A stretch of DNA of 64,000 nt from Choricystis sp. odSpoLacu1 (taxonomy: Eukaryota > Chlorophyta > Trebouxiophyceae), in contig OY253654.1 in assembly GCA_958009055.1 (NCBI GenBank), positions 682,001 through 746,000 of the forward strand, read 5' to 3'. A model generated the notes under the pieces. It ran no database searches and was not told the DNA's origin. It was given only the letters and a program-made list of their open reading frames with translations. The position numbers and the translations under genes were made by a program. Within the stretch, counting starts at the first letter, position 1. Each line of letters opens with the position of its first letter. Below, piece by piece: positions 61,701-64,000 of the stretch.

Positions 61701-61832
61701 CGCGCTGCTGGTAGGTGCTGGCGTCGACGCGGGCGCACCAGCGCGCGGCACGAGCACCGCGCGCGGGGGGGGTGGCCCCGCCGCGCGGGCGGCGGACGGG
61801 CAGTTTTCTCGGTCGGTTTCAGGGCCGTCCAT
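58711..61832 (-). CDS. MPS1: MPS1/TTK-type dual-specificity spindle checkpoint kinase
   Basis: Exons 61832..61608, 61365..59605, 59469..58711 (914 aa). Residues about 75-260 form a helical region with WWAFLAHEEA and VFKTVRASTRGGACAHVWSE, like the N-terminal TPR domain of MPS1/BUB proteins. A low-complexity linker leads to the kinase (about 480-770): LECVGRGGSSKVYKVMAP, YALKRIRLTGRDAEAAQGFV, VVLEYGDIDLARLLAKQQ, ARIVHSDLKPANFLVV, LKLIDFGIAKAIGADTTSIA and QVGTLNYMSPEAV. These are MPS1 hallmarks. It phosphorylates KNL1 at kinetochores in the spindle checkpoint. The catalytic domain contains a 12-residue Ala/Gly insert after KQQ. Confidence 0.95.
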
Positions 61833-61968
61833 GAGGGCGTGTGTGTGCAGAGGGCAGGCCGCCGCGGGCCGCCTGGTCTCGTTTTGTGGGTTTTCAGAGT
61901 GAGCGAGTGAAACGCAAACGCTCCACTTTTATTTTGGTGCCGCGACCGCCGGCGCGCCCACACACACG

Positions 61969-62013
<45 letters not shown>

Positions 62014-62035
62014 CGCTCATCTCCGCACCCACACC
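61833..62035. promoter_or_regulatory. Divergent promoter MPS1 / EMC4 with (CA)n tract
   Basis: 203 bp between start codons, with a CA dinucleotide run at about 61961-62009 close to the EMC4 start. Confidence 0.45.
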
Positions 62036-62948
62036 ATGTCCTCGCCCGCCCGCCCGCGCGTCGAGTGGGCGCCCTCCGCGCACGACGGCGCGCTGACGCT
62101 GGCGGGGAAGAAGGTACCCGACCCGCCTGGGTACTCGGGGCGCGGCTTGGTGAGTTTGTGTGTGTGGGGGGGGGGGGGGGGGGCGTGAGAGGGGGAGGTG
62201 CGGCGTGTGGTGCTGGGCGCGGCAGGGGGGGGACGCTGCGACCGTTGCGATCACGCGGACATCCAAACCCCGCGCCTCCCTCTCCCCCTCTCCCCCACTC
62301 CACAGGACGCGCCCTCGACGTCAACCGCGACCACCTCCCGCTCCGCCGGCCGCTCCCCCCGGTCCGGCGGCCCGTCCACCGCGGACAAGCAGGCCGCACT
62401 GATGGCGCGCGCGACGGGCACCGTCAAGTCGGTGGGGTTCCTGTGCTTCATGATGTGGATGAGTGGGGCGCAGGTGAGTTTGTGTGTTGGAGGGGGGCAG
62501 AGAGAGAGAGACAAGGCGGGAGGCGTTTGTTTTGTTTTTCGTCATCACCAACCCACCCTTCCCAACCTCACACAGATCCACCTCTTCTCCATCATGATGA
62601 CCGCGTCCGGCATCTACCAACCATTGATGGCCATCCTGAAGTCGGGCGAAGGTGCGGGTTGGACGGTTGGTGGGACGGTTTTTCGGGGTTCTCACCATTT
62701 GTCCGTCTTTTCTCCACAACCTACTCCCACTCCCACCCTCAGCCTTCCCGCCCGAACTGGCCGACGGCGGCGCCGTCGACATCCTCACCCCCCGCCTCGT
62801 CTACTGCGCGGTGCAGGCGGCGGGGCTGCTGTTCGCGCTGCACCGGCTCAACGGGATGGGGCTGCTCCCCACGCGCGCGGCAGACTGGGCGGCGGGGCTG
62901 CCGCCCGCGCGTGCGGTGCAGCCGGCGGGGGGAGCGATGCTGTTGTGA
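62036..62948 (+). CDS. EMC4: ER membrane protein complex subunit 4
   Basis: Exons 62036..62149, 62306..62473, 62576..62651, 62743..62948 (187 aa), all in phase. The N-terminus MSSPARPRVEWAPSAHDGAL continues to LAGKKVPDPPGYSGRGL. The membrane part has VKSVGFLCFMMWMSGAQIHL, FSIMMTASGIYQPLMAILKS, LVYCAVQAAGLLFALHRLNG and MGLLPTRAADWAAGLPP, the DUF1077/TMEM85 signature (MGLLPT-ASDW). EMC4 is part of the EMC insertase for tail-anchored and multipass proteins. The length matches the family (about 180 aa). Confidence 0.95.
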
Positions 62949-63645
62949 GAGAGAGGGAAAGGAGAGGGAAAGCGTGGCTTTTTCCTTTGTAGGTTTTTCT
63001 TCTTTCTTTTTCTGTTCAACACTTCCCGTGGCTTCCGGCGAAAAAAACAAGCACAGACACAGACACTTCCGTCCACAAAAGAAACAGGACATAGGCGCAG
63101 CAATGCACGAAGATTGAGGAAGCAAAAAAGGCACGAGGGGAGGGGTGGTGGCAGGGCAACAACAGGCCCCACACGCAAAAAAACTTGGGGGGTTGGTTTT
63201 TCTCCGCAGGGAGGAAAGCGCTCAAACAAACACATCGAAAACGCACGTTGACTTCTGCCTGGCGAAACGACGTGGTGGAACAGACTTCGGAAAACACTCT
63301 CTTTGTTGTGTGGTGGGGGGAAACCGGGGTTGTTGGGGGGGGGGTGTTGAGGAAGGGGAGCCTGGTGCGACCAGGCGCCGCAATTTTTTTTTTCTTGCGT
63401 TGGGGCGACGTCTCAAAACTTTGGCAAGGTGTGGGTGTGGGTGTTTGGAGGGAAGAGGGAGGGTTGAGGGGGGACACAGACACCGCCCCTGTGGGGGTGG
63501 TGTGGAAAAATGGAGGGGTCATCGGGGCAAAGCGAAGAACTTCGCCCCGCGTACAACAAAAAAAGATGGAACTAAACAGACACGCACGCCCGGTGTGCGC
63601 GTGGCCACGGTCTTGTTTGCTTGGATTTGATTGTTCACCTTTTTC
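62949..63645. other. Intergenic region, ~700 bp
   Basis: No convincing coding frame on either strand. It contains T/C-rich and G-rich blocks and a short imperfect inverted repeat at about 63523-63549 (GCGAAG AA CTTCGC within flanking GGGG/CCCC). It probably holds the 3' ends of EMC4 and of the downstream minus-strand kinase. Confidence 0.5.
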
Positions 63646-64000
63646 TCACGCCGCCGCGCTCGCCACGCTCCGCAGCAGCGCCCTGACCTCGGCCAGAACG
63701 TCCGCCATGGTCGGCCGATCCAGCGGATCCGCCGCCCAGCACCGCCGCACCATTTCCACGAACGCGGGCGGCGAGTCGGGGGGCAGGTCGGGGCGCGCTT
63801 GCCCGTACACCACCGCGTATACGATTTGTCCAACTGCTAACCCTAAAAATGGCTTGTCCCCGCTCGCCAGTTCACAGGCCAGAAGCCCAAACGCGTAAAC
63901 GTCGGCCGCGGGGGACAGGTGCCCCGTGGCCAGGACTTCGGGGGGTTGGTAGGTGACGGTGCCGTAGGTCTGGGTGGAGACGTGGGTTTGAACCGTGACG
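63646..64000 (-). CDS. TKL-type protein kinase, C-terminal part (5' beyond the window)
   Basis: 118 residues are visible from the right edge to the stop at 63646. They contain the end of the activation segment and the C-lobe: TQTYGTVTYQPPEVLATGHL, SPAADVYAFGLLACELASGD, KPFLGLAVGQIVYAVVYGQA, RPDLPP and MVRRCWAADPLDRPTMADVL. The PPEV, ADVYAFG and CW-ADP-DRP motifs are those of tyrosine-kinase-like (Raf/MLK/MAPKKK-type) Ser/Thr kinases. The N-lobe and any regulatory domain lie outside the window. The CTAACCCTAA word near 63836 is inside this coding sequence. Confidence 0.85.
   Translation of the reverse strand, partial: VTVQTHVSTQTYGTVTYQPPEVLATGHLSPAADVYAFGLLACELASGDKPFLGLAVGQIVYAVVYGQARPDLPPDSPPAFVEMVRRCWAADPLDRPTMADVLAEVRALLRSVASAAA

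Noticed and set aside
1..64000. CRISPR arrays, insertion sequences, transposase or reverse-transcriptase genes
   Set aside because: None were recognised on either strand. The repeats seen are tandem gene-tail copies and microsatellites.

Overview
This window is nuclear DNA from a eukaryote. It is very GC-rich, has short GT-AG introns (mostly about 90-350 nt) with C/T-rich 3' ends, and carries closely packed genes on both strands, many in divergent pairs 100-300 bp apart. Several genes point to a photosynthetic protist: a gamma-tocopherol-type methyltransferase with a transit peptide, a FLU-like TPR membrane protein, a FAE1-type 3-ketoacyl-CoA synthase and a plastid-type SDR. A GC-rich green alga fits best. 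A stramenopile or haptophyte cannot be excluded from sequence alone, and the short CCCTAA-type motifs are only a weak hint either way. I describe 34 protein genes, two of them cut by the window ends, and one intron-containing tRNA.

Layout. 1-12 kb: 5'-truncated FAD monooxygenase, organelle-targeted S9 peptidase, small Tudor-like/TM protein, DUF1764 protein, ATG16, a small single-TM protein, tRNA, COX11. 12-19 kb: small hypothetical, Sec1/SCFD2-like protein, WDR11. 19-25 kb: three consecutive secreted-protein genes (purple acid phosphatase, cupredoxin-like protein, chitin-binding multicopper oxidase). 25-34 kb: Nepro homologue, KCS, SDR, PP2C, TAF4. 34-45 kb: UTP3/SAS10, the large cohesin loader SCC2, a hypothetical gene, UCH37. 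45-52 kb: RPS12, SRPK, NIT2 omega-amidase, an organellar helical-repeat protein. 52-64 kb: VTE4-like methyltransferase, CDK-like kinase, SDR, GPKOW/MOS2, FLU-like protein, MPS1/TTK, EMC4, and the 3' end of a TKL-type kinase.

Most genes are unrelated housekeeping functions (transcription, splicing, ribosome biogenesis, cohesion, spindle checkpoint, ER insertion, autophagy, copper delivery). The 19-25 kb secreted block is the only functional cluster I can argue for.

Two patterns stand out. First, the 3' tails of three genes (DUF1764, ATG16, COX11: last codons plus 3' UTR) are tandemly duplicated in degenerate copies with a period near 150-160 bp. Second, six conserved genes change reading frame at eight places, seven of them exactly at long C/G or CG runs with no splice sites available. 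The second pattern most likely reflects run-length errors in the sequence, but it must be known to translate these genes. Other points of interest are perfect palindromes near the multicopper oxidase start and the KCS 3' end, a KCS lacking its usual membrane anchors, and a tRNA whose anticodon region is repeated inside its intron.
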